The notes under the pieces: generated by a model
Database searches by the model: none
What the model was told of the DNA's origin: nothing
The model's input: only the letters and a program-made list of their open reading frames with translations
Made by a program: the position numbers and the translations under genes
Part shown: piece by piece, positions 1 to 8,167 of the stretch
Layout of the letters: each line of letters opens with the position of its first letter
Position numbering within the stretch: the first letter of the stretch is position 1
NCBI RefSeq assembly: GCF_002934685.1
Contig: NZ_NKHL01000120.1
Span: forward strand, 261,410-325,409
Origin: Pseudomonas bohemica
Lineage (GTDB): Bacteria; Pseudomonadota; Gammaproteobacteria; Pseudomonadales; Pseudomonadaceae
Direction: 5' to 3'
DNA: 64,000 bases

Positions 1-801
1 CTTAACTTAATGGCAACGCAATCAAGCAACAACCTTGCTAGCGCTTCAGCCTACCTTTTCGCTATAGTATTTTTGGTCTGCATTGTCATCTCTATTAATA
101 TAATTTTAATGATCTGGACGCAAAGAGTAATATTTGTGCCACTACTCTTAGCGAAGGAAGCGATAATTGCGCTATCCGAAGATCGGGAAATAGATGACAA
201 GAGAAATGATCATACAGGCAGAGAAATCAATGATGTTTTTCGAGCGATCTCTATTCTTCAGGGCAGACTCATTGAGAGAAGAAACCTCACACAAGAGCTA
301 AAAATGCATGCACTCACCGATGGTCTAACCGGGTTACTGAATCGGAGAGCGTTCGATGAGCTAGGCAACGGCCACGTTTTTTTTAGTCACGTTGGGTTAA
401 ATGTAGGCCTAATTGTGATTGACATCGATAATTTCAAATCGATAAATGACTCGTTAGGCCACCCGACTGGAGACATTGTACTGAGATCTCTCGCTGACAC
501 CTTACGCGCGCATGTACGTTCGAGTGATTTAATAATACGTCATGGGGGTGAAGAGTTCGCTATAGTAATGAGCGAGGTATCTCTAGAACAATTGAAAGCG
601 AGCGCTGACAAACTTCGTGCAGCAGTCGAAACGAGTAAAATTTCTATAAGCGACGGAAATGAGATATCAATAACGGCGAGTTTCGGAGTTTCAATTGGTG
701 AAAGACTCGGAGCGAAATGGCTGGAAGTTATCAATCAGGCGGACAAGGCTCTCTACTTAGCCAAGCACGCGGGGAGAAATTGTGTCCGCAGCATCCAATA
801 G
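1..801 (+). CDS. Membrane-anchored diguanylate cyclase, C-terminal part (cut by window edge)
   Basis: This makes cyclic di-GMP from two GTP at the inner membrane. The frame is open to base 1, so the N-terminus, probably a periplasmic sensor, lies outside the window. Visible order: a transmembrane helix at about codons 17-40, a HAMP-like linker, then a GGDEF domain. The active-site signature is GGEEF at about codons 182-186. An RSSD sequence lies five residues before it, which matches the RxxD product-inhibition site, so the enzyme is probably feedback controlled. Base composition is AT-richer than the core genes to the right, suggesting transfer. The family assignment is secure; the sensed signal is unknown. 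Confidence 0.9.
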   Translation, partial: LNLMATQSSNNLASASAYLFAIVFLVCIVISINIILMIWTQRVIFVPLLLAKEAIIALSEDREIDDKRNDHTGREINDVFRAISILQGRLIERRNLTQELKMHALTDGLTGLLNRRAFDELGNGHVFFSHVGLNVGLIVIDIDNFKSINDSLGHPTGDIVLRSLADTLRAHVRSSDLIIRHGGEEFAIVMSEVSLEQLKASADKLRAAVETSKISISDGNEISITASFGVSIGERLGAKWLEVINQADKALYLAKHAGRNCVRSIQ

Positions 802-831
802 CCCTTGAAACGGTTCAGAAGCAAGCGGTCT

Positions 832-1010
832 TCACAAGACGTAATTGAGGAAGATACGATGGCCCAGCGTTAGGGTCTGTTTCGCCCCGGCCGCCCACTC
901 TGGCGCCGACGGCATCATGGTCGCGTAGTAGTGAGTTGCGCCGTTGGTAGGGTCCAGCATCTTCCCATCGATTACCTAGTCAGCAGCAGCCGGCACTGGG
1001 CGAGCTCTCG
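832..1010 (-). pseudogene. Fossil of phage cell-wall hydrolase (SleB/Hydrolase_2-like), C-terminal fragment
   Basis: Reading the minus strand gives an open stretch containing VIDGKMLDPTNGATHYYA, then a run ending GHRIFLNYV and a TGA at 832-834. The PTNGATHYY signature is typical of SleB-type peptidoglycan hydrolases in proteobacterial phages. An in-frame TAG lies just before VIDG, with an A/P-rich linker upstream of it, and no start or N-terminal domain follows. I read it as a decayed endolysin of a former prophage. The homology is by motif recall, not alignment. Confidence 0.6.
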
Positions 1011-1073
1011 GAAATGAAGCAGTTAACCCGTGCTAATTTAATCCAGAACACGTTTCTGCTATGGAGAAATCAC

Positions 1074-1304
1074 ATGGACAGCGTCGAAGAAACCCTTGCA
1101 GTCCTTCGCCTTTTGGTCGAATACCAAGCAGCCGCGGCGTTAGAACTCGGCCAGATCGCGCACCAGTTCAAAAGCGAAACGCCCCCGGATGTAGCTGGAA
1201 CTAACCTGGCAGCAATCGGACGCACTCAAGTGTTTGTCGCGGCTTGCCTCGAATTGCTGAAATCTGAGGAGGCGCTGAACTACCCAATCCCACCTGCTCC
1301 CTGA
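1074..1304 (+). CDS. Small hypothetical helical protein
   Basis: A 76-residue product I do not recognise. An upstream ATG at 1014 is in frame, but 1074 is preferred because GGAG lies a few bases before it. The sequence is mostly amphipathic helix (leucine, alanine and glutamate rich) with a proline-rich end, and no signal peptide or membrane segment. It stands alone beside a phage lysin fossil, so it may be a small phage or cargo gene. Function unknown. Confidence 0.45.
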   Translation: MDSVEETLAVLRLLVEYQAAAALELGQIAHQFKSETPPDVAGTNLAAIGRTQVFVAACLELLKSEEALNYPIPPAP

Positions 1305-1504
1305 TACAGCCAGCAGCTAGTGGAACGCTCAGGACGCTATATGCGAATTAGCTGGTGTATTGGGAAAAGGGCTTTTAGGGGCTTTGCGGGGCCATAAACA
1401 CCCCTAAAATCCCCTCGAAAAACATCATTTGTACAAAAAGTGGTACAGCAGAGTCGGTCTTTCAAGCAGGGGCCGGATCCCGGATAGAACACTCGGCTTC
1501 TGGT
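1305..1504. repeat. Gene-free stretch with two inverted repeats
   Basis: The gap between the small gene and the convergent GGDEF gene holds two palindromes. TTTTAGGGG (1373-1381) is answered by CCCCTAAAA (1401-1409), a perfect 9-bp arm pair that could act as a terminator. About 20 bases on, TGTAC and GTACA frame eight bases near 1431-1447. Palindromes of this kind also occur around recombinase or regulator binding sites. Nothing coding is visible. Confidence 0.4.
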
Positions 1505-2428
1505 TTAGCCGGGCGCCGGCTTGGCGATACAGCTCCGTCCTCGGCCTTCCTGCTTGGCAACATATAATGCTCGATCAGCCTGTTTAAGCAGCTGGTCAAG
1601 AGTTGTATTGATTATGAACCCTGTAATGCCAGCAGAAAAATCATAACTAATTTCAACCCCTTCAAGAAAAACGGGCGTAATTGTCTGCCTGATGTTTTCC
1701 AAGATGGCTTGTGCGTCGACACTGGAGCAGCCAGGGAAGATAACTAAGAACTCCTCGCCCCCATATCGACCTAATAGGTCTTTACTCCTAATACGCGCCT
1801 GCAAGTGTTCGACGAGGTGACGAAGAACCGCATCACCAGCGGGATGGCCATAGGTGTCATTAACTTGTTTAAAATAGTCAATATCAAGCAATGCGAGCGC
1901 AAATCCGGCCTCATTCTGCCGAGTATCCATTAGACTGGACAATGCTGCCAAAACTCCGCGCCGATTCATGCAACCAGTTAATTCATCAGTGGTCGAGGAT
2001 CGGATGGCTATATCCCGGGCTAGACGCATAGTACGTTCGTCATCTGCTTGTAGCTGGGAGATATCCGGGGCCATGCTAATGCTCCAGCCCTCTGCCTCGA
2101 ATGTCTCCGTCATCCATAACCAGCGACCATCGTTGAGGTTTGTTTCAAACGCTCGGAATGGCTGTTTTCCTCGACGACTCTTAGTGGACATCAGCCATTG
2201 TTCAAAATTTTCCGTTTGGACATGAGTACCTGCACCTTTAGATCGGGCTATGCGCACTAGCTCCGTCCAACTAACAAGCTCGTCGCTCGTCAAGCCGAAC
2301 ACCCGTCGAAACGCCAAGTTAGCGAAACATAAGACGTCATCCTGGTCATACACGGCAACAGGGACGGGGCTGATTTCAAGAAGTTCTATGAGTTTTCCGG
2401 CCCACTTTGGCAAAGCGTCGCTTTCCAT
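1505..2428 (-). CDS. PAS-GGDEF diguanylate cyclase
   Basis: A soluble 307-residue c-di-GMP synthase. A PAS sensor fold occupies about residues 10-120 and a short coiled linker leads to a GGDEF domain from about 145. The catalytic loop GGEEF is at 223-227 and RSKD at 214-217 gives the inhibitory RxxD site at the canonical five-residue spacing. The ATG at 2428 has GGAGA upstream on the minus strand. No EAL domain is present. It is the second intact-looking cyclase within 2.5 kb, among phage debris, so it is probably accessory cargo. Ligand unknown. Confidence 0.92.
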   Translation of the reverse strand: MESDALPKWAGKLIELLEISPVPVAVYDQDDVLCFANLAFRRVFGLTSDELVSWTELVRIARSKGAGTHVQTENFEQWLMSTKSRRGKQPFRAFETNLNDGRWLWMTETFEAEGWSISMAPDISQLQADDERTMRLARDIAIRSSTTDELTGCMNRRGVLAALSSLMDTRQNEAGFALALLDIDYFKQVNDTYGHPAGDAVLRHLVEHLQARIRSKDLLGRYGGEEFLVIFPGCSSVDAQAILENIRQTITPVFLEGVEISYDFSAGITGFIINTTLDQLLKQADRALYVAKQEGRGRSCIAKPAPG

Positions 2429-2469
2429 ATCCCGAATCTCCCTACATCGAAGGATAATTTAAGACCCCG

Positions 2470-2776
2470 TCTGTTGACGCTGCCACGCCAGACCTGTGGC
2501 GTCTTAAAGGACATCGGCTGTGGGTGCCAAATCTTAACTGGCGGACGACAGCTGGCGGCTCAAGACTGTGCGCACGGGTACTCACTGTTCGCCCGGCCTG
2601 CTCCTTGGCCAATACCAGGCAGACCGGGGCCGATGTCGCATGGGCAATCAGCGTCCGATCGGCGTGGTAATTAGCTTCATTGGGGCAATGACCTTACTGT
2701 AACTATTGGCCTGCCACCGCCAAGCTATGGCGACCGATACGGCGCATAGGGCGATGGTCAGACTACAACTGCTCAC
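2470..2776 (-). pseudogene. Fossil Rz-type spanin (i-spanin)
   Basis: On the minus strand a GTG at 2774-2776 overlaps the end of the lysozyme fossil, as Rz normally does. It opens a frame with a membrane anchor followed by WRWQANSYSKVIA, a typical Rz start. The frame is then broken by a stop near TPIGR, and the rest is readable only in pieces. I infer an inner-membrane spanin remnant from anchor, order and overlap; the distal part is too decayed to prove. Confidence 0.5.
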
Positions 2777-3098
2777 ACCCAAATCGGGCAAGCTTCAGGG
2801 CCACGACCATGCTGCACTCAAGAACATCGCGCTCATCACTCCGGCGCTTCGTCAGTCCAGCCAATTCCTTGCCGCCCGCCTTGGTTCAGCGGAGGAACTG
2901 GTCAGCATCACTAGCGTAGTCGCCAGCGTTCAGCAGTTTGAGCAGTGTAGACCAAGCCAGACCTACCGATCCGGCATCGGGGGGGCCCACTGCTCTGGCT
3001 CAGTGCAAGCGTCACCAGACGCTAAGTGTCAGGTTCAAATCCGGGCGATGTCGTTCAGCAGCATTCCGCGCAGCGCTTTGGAGAGATCGATAGCCCAG
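2763..3098 (-). pseudogene. Fossil phage lysozyme (GH24 family)
   Basis: Minus-strand translation gives STLLKLLNAGDY, then DQFLR, a TGA in place of the usual Trp codon, then TKAGGKELAGLTKRR and SDERDVLE, ending in TAG at 2763-2765. This is the conserved C-terminal half of T4/P22-type phage lysozymes. Further upstream LLNDIARI and an EQW fragment fit the middle of the enzyme, but in another frame, so at least one frameshift and two stops are present. The enzyme cannot be made. With the Rz fossil just downstream this is a decayed lysis cassette of another prophage. Confidence 0.65.
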
Positions 3099-3107
3099 CA
3101 AACAATG

Positions 3108-3207
3108 TACTCCCCTCCAGTATTCAACTATACTCCCATGGGGTATCTCGCTATACTCACCTCCAGTACCTCGGTAGACTCCCCACCTAAAGCACTGGAG
3201 GAGTATT
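3108..3207 (+). promoter_or_regulatory. Candidate FrmR operator array
   Basis: The element TACTCMCCTCCAGTA occurs twice in direct orientation (3108-3122 and 3154-3168). A shorter copy lies in reverse (CACTGGAGGAGTA, 3193-3205) and contains the frmR ribosome-binding site. Each full copy is framed by TACT and AGTA. TATACT at 3129-3134 and at 3152-3157 are candidate -10 boxes, the second touching a repeat. Binding here would block both promoter and ribosome entry, so autorepression by FrmR is a reasonable inference. Confidence 0.6.
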
Positions 3208-3210
3208 GCG

Positions 3211-3486
3211 ATGCCACACAGCCCTGAAGAGAAAAAACGCGTTCTGGCAAGAGTTCGACGAGTCAAAGGACAACTGGCCGCGCTAGAGGCCGCGCTTGAA
3301 GAAGGAGCGGAATGCGGTCCGGTTTTGCAACAGATTGCTGCAATCCGTGGCGCCGCTAACGGCCTGATGGCAGGGGTACTCGAGAGCCATCTCAGAGAAG
3401 AATTTACGAGCTCGGCTGAAACAACTGAGGCGCAGCGGTCATCGATTAATGAGGTTATTTCTCTCGTGCGTACGTACCTGAAATAG
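3211..3486 (+). CDS. frmR: Formaldehyde-responsive repressor FrmR (CsoR/RcnR family)
   Basis: A 91-residue all-helical repressor that loses DNA affinity when formaldehyde crosslinks the N-terminal proline to a cysteine of a neighbouring subunit. Both residues are visible: Pro2 after the start Met and Cys35 in the ECGPVLQQ segment. The VLARVRRVKGQ and AAIRGAANGLMA stretches match FrmR proteins along their length. It is first in an operon with the dehydrogenase and activating enzyme and is preceded by a repeated operator-like sequence. The GGAGG ribosome site is well placed. Confidence 0.92.
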   Translation: MPHSPEEKKRVLARVRRVKGQLAALEAALEEGAECGPVLQQIAAIRGAANGLMAGVLESHLREEFTSSAETTEAQRSSINEVISLVRTYLK

Positions 3487-3555
3487 CATCCATTATCACG
3501 ACACCCGATCGACGGCAGCGCGGCTCAAATGAAACTATCCACTGGAGAAAATCGC

Positions 3556-4665
3556 ATGAAATCTCGTGCTGCAGTCGCATTCGAGTCAGGTAAACCGCTA
3601 CAAATCGTGGAAATCGATGTCGAGCCGCCTCGCGCAGGTGAAGTGCTGATCAAGATAACCAATACTGGGGTATGTCATACCGACGCGTTCACACTGTCCG
3701 GGGATGACCCGGAAGGCCTCTTCCCGGTCGTGCTTGGTCATGAAGGTGCAGGTGTGGTGGTTGAGGTTGGCGACGGCGTAAGCAGCCTCAAGCCAGGCGA
3801 TCATGTCATCCCGCTTTACACCGCAGAATGCGGCAAATGCCTCTTCTGTAAATCAGGGAAAACTAACCTGTGCATAGCTGTACGTGCCACGCAAGGCAAA
3901 GGTGTGATGCCGGATGGCACCAGCCGCTTCTCCTACAATGGTCAGCCGCTCTATCACTACATGGGCTGCTCTACTTTCAGCGAATACACTGTTGTCGCCG
4001 AAGTATCCGTGGCAAAAATCAATCCGCAGGCCAATCCTGAGCACGTGTGCCTGCTAGGATGTGGTGTGACCACTGGCATCGGCGCAGTTCACAACACTGC
4101 AAAGGTTCAGCCGGGCGACACGGTAGCCGTATTCGGCCTAGGTGGTATTGGTCTTGCGGCGATCCAGGGTGCACGCCAGGCAAAGGCCGGGCAAATCATT
4201 GCTATCGATACGAATCCTGACAAATTCGAACTGGCCCGCTCATTCGGTGCTACCGACTGCGTCAATCCAAAAGATCATGAGCAACCTATTCAGCAGGTGA
4301 TCATCGAGATGACCGGCTGGGGGGTTGATCACTCCTTCGAGTGTATCGGGAACGTAAACGTCATGCGCGCAGCACTCGAATGTGCGCATCGTGGCTGGGG
4401 TCAATCGATCGTGATAGGTGTTGCTGGCGCCGGTCAGGAAATTTCGACCCGTCCATTTCAGCTAGTAACCGGCCGCACCTGGAAAGGCTCAGCATTTGGC
4501 GGAGTCAAAGGCCGCTCTCAGTTGCCAAGAATGGTGGAAGACGCCATGAAGGGCGAGATTGAACTAGCGCCATTCGTCACGCACACCATGCCGCTGGAGC
4601 GTATCAATGAAGCCTTCGACCTCATGCATGAAGGCAAATCGATCCGGACGGTAATCAGATACTGA
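3556..4665 (+). CDS. frmA: S-(hydroxymethyl)glutathione dehydrogenase (class III alcohol dehydrogenase)
   Basis: Oxidises S-hydroxymethylglutathione to S-formylglutathione with NAD+, the central step of glutathione-dependent formaldehyde removal in the cytoplasm. 369 residues, the family length. Catalytic zinc ligands Cys40 and His62 (GHEGAG) are present, as is the four-cysteine structural zinc loop near 92-106. The nucleotide fold shows FGLGGIGLAA. Start at 3556 is chosen over 3529 because GGAGA lies just before it. It follows frmR by about 70 bases. No S-formylglutathione hydrolase (frmB) follows; that step must be done elsewhere. Confidence 0.95.
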   Translation: MKSRAAVAFESGKPLQIVEIDVEPPRAGEVLIKITNTGVCHTDAFTLSGDDPEGLFPVVLGHEGAGVVVEVGDGVSSLKPGDHVIPLYTAECGKCLFCKSGKTNLCIAVRATQGKGVMPDGTSRFSYNGQPLYHYMGCSTFSEYTVVAEVSVAKINPQANPEHVCLLGCGVTTGIGAVHNTAKVQPGDTVAVFGLGGIGLAAIQGARQAKAGQIIAIDTNPDKFELARSFGATDCVNPKDHEQPIQQVIIEMTGWGVDHSFECIGNVNVMRAALECAHRGWGQSIVIGVAGAGQEISTRPFQLVTGRTWKGSAFGGVKGRSQLPRMVEDAMKGEIELAPFVTHTMPLERINEAFDLMHEGKSIRTVIRY

Positions 4666-4729
4666 AGTAGATGCTGGGGCGTAAGCCCTAGGTATCGATT
4701 CACCCTTCCCCCCGAGCTGGAGATACAAA

Positions 4730-5305
4730 ATGAGCGAAGTAAAACTTCATCCATCACTGGATAACGGTATCAAACCGCCTGAGTCAGGCTTTGCTGGTGG
4801 AACGCTTGAATGCCTGTGCTCAACGGACAAGGTTGAGATCACAATCGGCGCTCAGACACTGCATAATCACGCGTGCGGCTGCAGCAGATGCTGGAAGCCT
4901 AAAGGCGCAAAATTCGCTGTCATTGCAGTCGTCCCCCGCGAGAAGTTAACCGTGACTGCAAACGCTTCGAAGCTGGCCATCGTCGATGAGAATGCACCTA
5001 TCCAGCGTCATGCATGCAAAGAGTGCCATGCTCATCTTTTCGGTCGTATTGAGAACAGGGATCATGCCTTCTTCGGCTTGGATTTCGTCCACACCGAGTT
5101 GTCCCCACAGTCCGGTTGGGCCGCGCCAGGGTTCGCCGCTTTTGTATCATCCATTATCGAGACAGGCACGGCACCGGAGCTCATGACGGAGATCCGTGGT
5201 CGCCTCCGCACCATCGGCCTTGAACCTTACGACTGCCTCTCACCTGATTTGATGGACGCGTTAGCCACCCAGGTTGCCAAGCTCAACGGCGTGCATCCCA
5301 ACTAG
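4730..5305 (+). CDS. gfa: S-(hydroxymethyl)glutathione synthase (formaldehyde-activating enzyme)
   Basis: Promotes condensation of formaldehyde with glutathione, supplying the FrmA substrate. 191 residues, as in Paracoccus Gfa. The zinc-binding cysteines of this family are visible in LECLCSTD, HNHACGCSRCWKP and HACKECHAHLFGR. A purine-rich GGAGA precedes the ATG. Its gap to frmA is 64 bases with no clear terminator, so the three genes probably form one transcript under FrmR. The combination of frmR-frmA with gfa rather than frmB is a Pseudomonas/Paracoccus-like arrangement. Confidence 0.93.
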   Translation: MSEVKLHPSLDNGIKPPESGFAGGTLECLCSTDKVEITIGAQTLHNHACGCSRCWKPKGAKFAVIAVVPREKLTVTANASKLAIVDENAPIQRHACKECHAHLFGRIENRDHAFFGLDFVHTELSPQSGWAAPGFAAFVSSIIETGTAPELMTEIRGRLRTIGLEPYDCLSPDLMDALATQVAKLNGVHPN

Positions 5306-5483
5306 CATTCAACATCTGTTTATTAGGCCCGGTCGTTTTCGGGGATTTACGCCAACTGGGTCGCCCCGAGGCCGCGCAAATCTCCGATCAACTCCGACCG
5401 ACACTCCTCGGGCGTTCTGCCGACTACAAAACCCACTCCAAAATATTCGAGAAACTATTCTGACCTAGCGCTTAACCCCGGCC
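5306..5483. other. Gene-free spacer before the insertion sequence
   Basis: I see no gene, RNA or strong terminator in this stretch between gfa and the IS left end. It ends in CCGGCC, which is not repeated on the far side of the element. Confidence 0.4.
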
Positions 5484-5510
5484 TGTTGCCGCTGACCGAA
5501 AACTGACCCA
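5484..5510 (+). repeat. IS21 left terminal inverted repeat
   Basis: Starts TGTTGCCGCTGA and ends GAAAACTGACCCA. It pairs with 8037-8063 in inverse orientation with three mismatches. Confidence 0.85.
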
Positions 5511-5589
5511 TTAACGGCTGTTCTGCCGACTGAAAACTGACCCAGGTGTTCAACTGCTTCTGCTCACTTTCCGAGCAGGAGAACACAAG

Positions 5590-7098
5590 GTGATCAGCAT
5601 GGAAATGATGGGAAAAATTCGGCGGATGTACTTGCGCGACAAGCTGTCGCTGCACCAGATAGCCAAGCGTACCGGGCTGTCCAGGAACACCATCCGAAAG
5701 TGGATCAGAGCCCCCGAAACCAAACTGCCGATGTACCAGCGGCAAGCCGCTTTCAACAAGCTCAGTCCTTTCCACGAAACGCTGGAACAGGCACTCAAAG
5801 CCGATTCGCTTCGGGCAAAACACAACCGCAGAACCGCCAAGGCTCTTTTCGAGCAGATCAAGGCCGTGGGCTACGACGGCGGCTACAGCCAACTGACCGC
5901 CTTCATCCGCGCGTGGCGCGGTGAGCAAGGAAAATCCTTGCGAGCCTTTGTGCCGTTGACGTTCGCGCTGGGCGAGGCTTTTCAGTTCGACTGGAGTGAA
6001 GAAGGTCTGCTGATTGGCGGGCTGTACAGGCGGATCCAGGTCTCCCACATGAAGCTCTGTGCCAGCCGCGCATTTTGGTTGGTGGCCTATCCCAGCCAGG
6101 GGCACGAGATGTTGTTTGATGCCCATACGCGTTCGTTTGGAGCATTGGGTGGCGTGCCGCGTCGCGGTATCTACGACAACATGAAAACGGCTGTCGACAA
6201 GGTAAGCAAAGGCAAAGGTCGAACGGTCAACGCTCGTTTTGCAGTGATGTGTTCGCATTATTTGTTCGATCCAGACTTCTGCAACGTCGCCTCGGGTTGG
6301 GAAAAGGGGATCGTCGAGAAGAACGTCCAAGACAGTCGGCGGCGCATCTGGCTGGATGCTCAAGACTGCCTGTTTCATAACTTCGACGAGCTGAATGTCT
6401 GGCTCGGCCAACGCTGCCGAACTCTCTGGAGTGAGCTGCCGCACCCGCAATACAAGGGGCTTACGGTGGCAGATGTTCTGGCGCTGGAGCGGGTGGAAAT
6501 GATGCCGATGCCTAGCGCTTTCGACGGCTATGTCGAGCGCACTGTGCGGGTCTCCAGTACCTGCCTGATCAGCGTGGCACGCAATCGTTACTCGGTGCCT
6601 TGCGAGCGCGTTGGTCAGTGGGTCAGCAGCCGCTTATATCCCACACGGGTTGTGGTCGTTGCTGATGAGACAACTATCGCCAGTCACGATCGGCTCTTTG
6701 ATCGAGACCAGGTCAGCTACGACTGGCAGCACTACATCCCACTGATCGAGCGCAAGCCTGGCGCACTTCGCAATGGCGCGCCGTTTGCCGATTTACCGAA
6801 ACCATTACGCCTGCTCAAGCGTGGCCTCCGGCGTCACGTCAACGGTGATCGAGTCATGACACAGGTGTTGGCTGCGGTGCCCATTACTGGTCTCGACGCC
6901 GTTCTGGTGGCCGTGGAACTGGTGCTTGAGTCTGGCAGTTTGAGTGCCGATCACATCCTGAATGTTCTGGCCCGACTGACTTCCAGCGCACCGCCACCTT
7001 CTGTGGAAACAAGTCTTCAGCTCAAGGTTGCGCCGGCGGCCAATACGGCCCGGTATGACCAACTGCGTACGACCGATGAGGAGAGTCGAAATGCGTGA
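5590..7098 (+). CDS. istA: IS21 transposase IstA
   Basis: DDE-type transposase of 502 residues that cuts and joins the IS ends. The N-terminal HTH (LSLHQIAKRTGLSRNTIRKW, about residues 18-37) binds the terminal repeats. The integrase core shows the first Asp in FQFDWSEEG, the second in RGIYDNMKTAV and the Glu in KGIVEKNVQDSRR. A GTG at 5590 with AGGAGA upstream is used here; an ATG three codons later is the alternative. Its stop overlaps the start of istB by eight bases, the usual translational coupling. Confidence 0.95.
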   Translation: MISMEMMGKIRRMYLRDKLSLHQIAKRTGLSRNTIRKWIRAPETKLPMYQRQAAFNKLSPFHETLEQALKADSLRAKHNRRTAKALFEQIKAVGYDGGYSQLTAFIRAWRGEQGKSLRAFVPLTFALGEAFQFDWSEEGLLIGGLYRRIQVSHMKLCASRAFWLVAYPSQGHEMLFDAHTRSFGALGGVPRRGIYDNMKTAVDKVSKGKGRTVNARFAVMCSHYLFDPDFCNVASGWEKGIVEKNVQDSRRRIWLDAQDCLFHNFDELNVWLGQRCRTLWSELPHPQYKGLTVADVLALERVEMMPMPSAFDGYVERTVRVSSTCLISVARNRYSVPCERVGQWVSSRLYPTRVVVVADETTIASHDRLFDRDQVSYDWQHYIPLIERKPGALRNGAPFADLPKPLRLLKRGLRRHVNGDRVMTQVLAAVPITGLDAVLVAVELVLESGSLSADHILNVLARLTSSAPPPSVETSLQLKVAPAANTARYDQLRTTDEESRNA

Positions 7099-7894
7099 CT
7101 TGATGACAGAACTCAAAGAGCTGCGTCTGCATGGCATGGCGCACGCCTGGGAGGAATTGGCTGCTCAGGGCGAAGCGTCGACAGCATCCTCAAAATGGCT
7201 GCTGGAACATCTGCTCCAGCAGGAGCGGGCAGATCGCGTCGTGCGATCCGTGAATCATCAGATGAACATGGCCAAACTTCCCATGCATCGTGATTTGGCG
7301 GGCTTTGACTTCAGCGCTTCCAGCGCCGATGCCCGTCTGGTCAAGGAACTATCCAGCCTGGAGTTCACGGCGACGGCCCAAAATGTGGTGTTCATCGGTG
7401 GGCCTGGAACAGGCAAAACACACTTGGCCAGCGCACTGGCTGTGTCCGGGATCACCGTTCACAACAAACGAGTCCGTTTTTTCTCCACGGTAGACCTCGT
7501 CAATCTGTTGGAGCGTGAAAAGTACGACGGAAAAACAGGCCGGATGACACAAGGACTGCTCCGCACAGACCTGGTTATCCTGGATGAACTGGGCTATCTG
7601 CCCTTCAGCCAAAGCGGTGGCGCGCTGCTGTTTCATCTCCTGTCCAAGCTCTACGAGCACACCAGCGTGATCATCACGACCAACCTCAGTTTCTCGGAAT
7701 GGTCGAGTGTTTTCGGCGACGCCAAAATGACCACTGCGCTGCTGGATCGACTGACGCACCATTGCCACATCGTCGAAACGGGTAATCAATCCTACCGTCT
7801 GCAACACAGCACCCTGGCTGACCAGACAAAGATCAAGACACGTGAACGAAAGCGTAAGGAAGAAGATGCAGTTGAGGACGACGAGCCATTTTGA
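7091..7894 (+). CDS. istB: IS21 helper ATPase IstB
   Basis: AAA+ ATPase of 267 residues that selects target DNA and activates IstA. Walker A reads GGPGTGKT (about residue 100) and Walker B LVILDELGYLPF (about 165). The ATG at 7091 is preferred over an in-frame ATG at 7028 because GAGGAGAG precedes it and it gives the usual family N-terminus (LKELRLHGMA). It overlaps istA by eight bases. Intact. Confidence 0.95.
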   Translation: MRDLMTELKELRLHGMAHAWEELAAQGEASTASSKWLLEHLLQQERADRVVRSVNHQMNMAKLPMHRDLAGFDFSASSADARLVKELSSLEFTATAQNVVFIGGPGTGKTHLASALAVSGITVHNKRVRFFSTVDLVNLLEREKYDGKTGRMTQGLLRTDLVILDELGYLPFSQSGGALLFHLLSKLYEHTSVIITTNLSFSEWSSVFGDAKMTTALLDRLTHHCHIVETGNQSYRLQHSTLADQTKIKTRERKRKEEDAVEDDEPF

Positions 7895-8036
7895 TCCTGA
7901 TCGGAAAGTGCCCTGCCACATACGCCCATGTGGTGGGGCTTTCGGTCTTTTGAGATCGGACAGGGCTGCTACGCTAATTCACAATTGCTGATGACAAATC
8001 GGCAATCTGCCCTGGGTCAATTTTCAATCGGCAGGG

Positions 8037-8063
8037 TGGGTCAGTTTTCAATCAGCGCCAACA
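8037..8063 (-). repeat. IS21 right terminal inverted repeat
   Basis: Read on the minus strand it starts TGTTGGCGCTGA and ends GAAAACTGACCCA, matching the left end except at three positions. Confidence 0.85.
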
Positions 8064-8167
8064 CGCTGGGGTTTTGTTTTCACATATTTTTCACAAAACT
8101 CGGCATTTCTTCCTTCATGTGGACTATCCTGTTAACGCATTCATGTTTGCAGGACATCGATATTTGT

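Larger units (their letters stand above)
5484..8063 (+). mobile_element. Complete IS21-family insertion sequence
   Basis: About 2.58 kb carrying istA and istB in the usual overlapping order. The ends begin TG and finish CA. Terminal inverted repeats of 27 bases (5484-5510 and 8037-8063) differ at three positions. A second related copy of the GAAAACTGACCCA motif lies inside each end (5534-5546 on the left, a variant near 8012-8025 on the right), the multiple transposase sites typical of IS21. Both genes are intact, so the element could be active. The flanks CCGGCC and CGCTGG do not form a target duplication. Confidence 0.93.

Noticed and set aside
2706..3227. Plus-strand frame of 173 codons before frmR
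   Set aside because: Runs antisense to the lysozyme fossil, covers the frmR promoter and overlaps frmR; composition is not protein-like.
1..8063. Third ssrA att copy left of the prophage
   Set aside because: I looked for TGGAGCCGGGGG in the left part and saw none, so the prophage itself cannot be shown to use ssrA.
5476..8071. Target-site duplication of the IS21
   Set aside because: CCCCGGCC on the left and CGCTGGGG on the right do not match directly.
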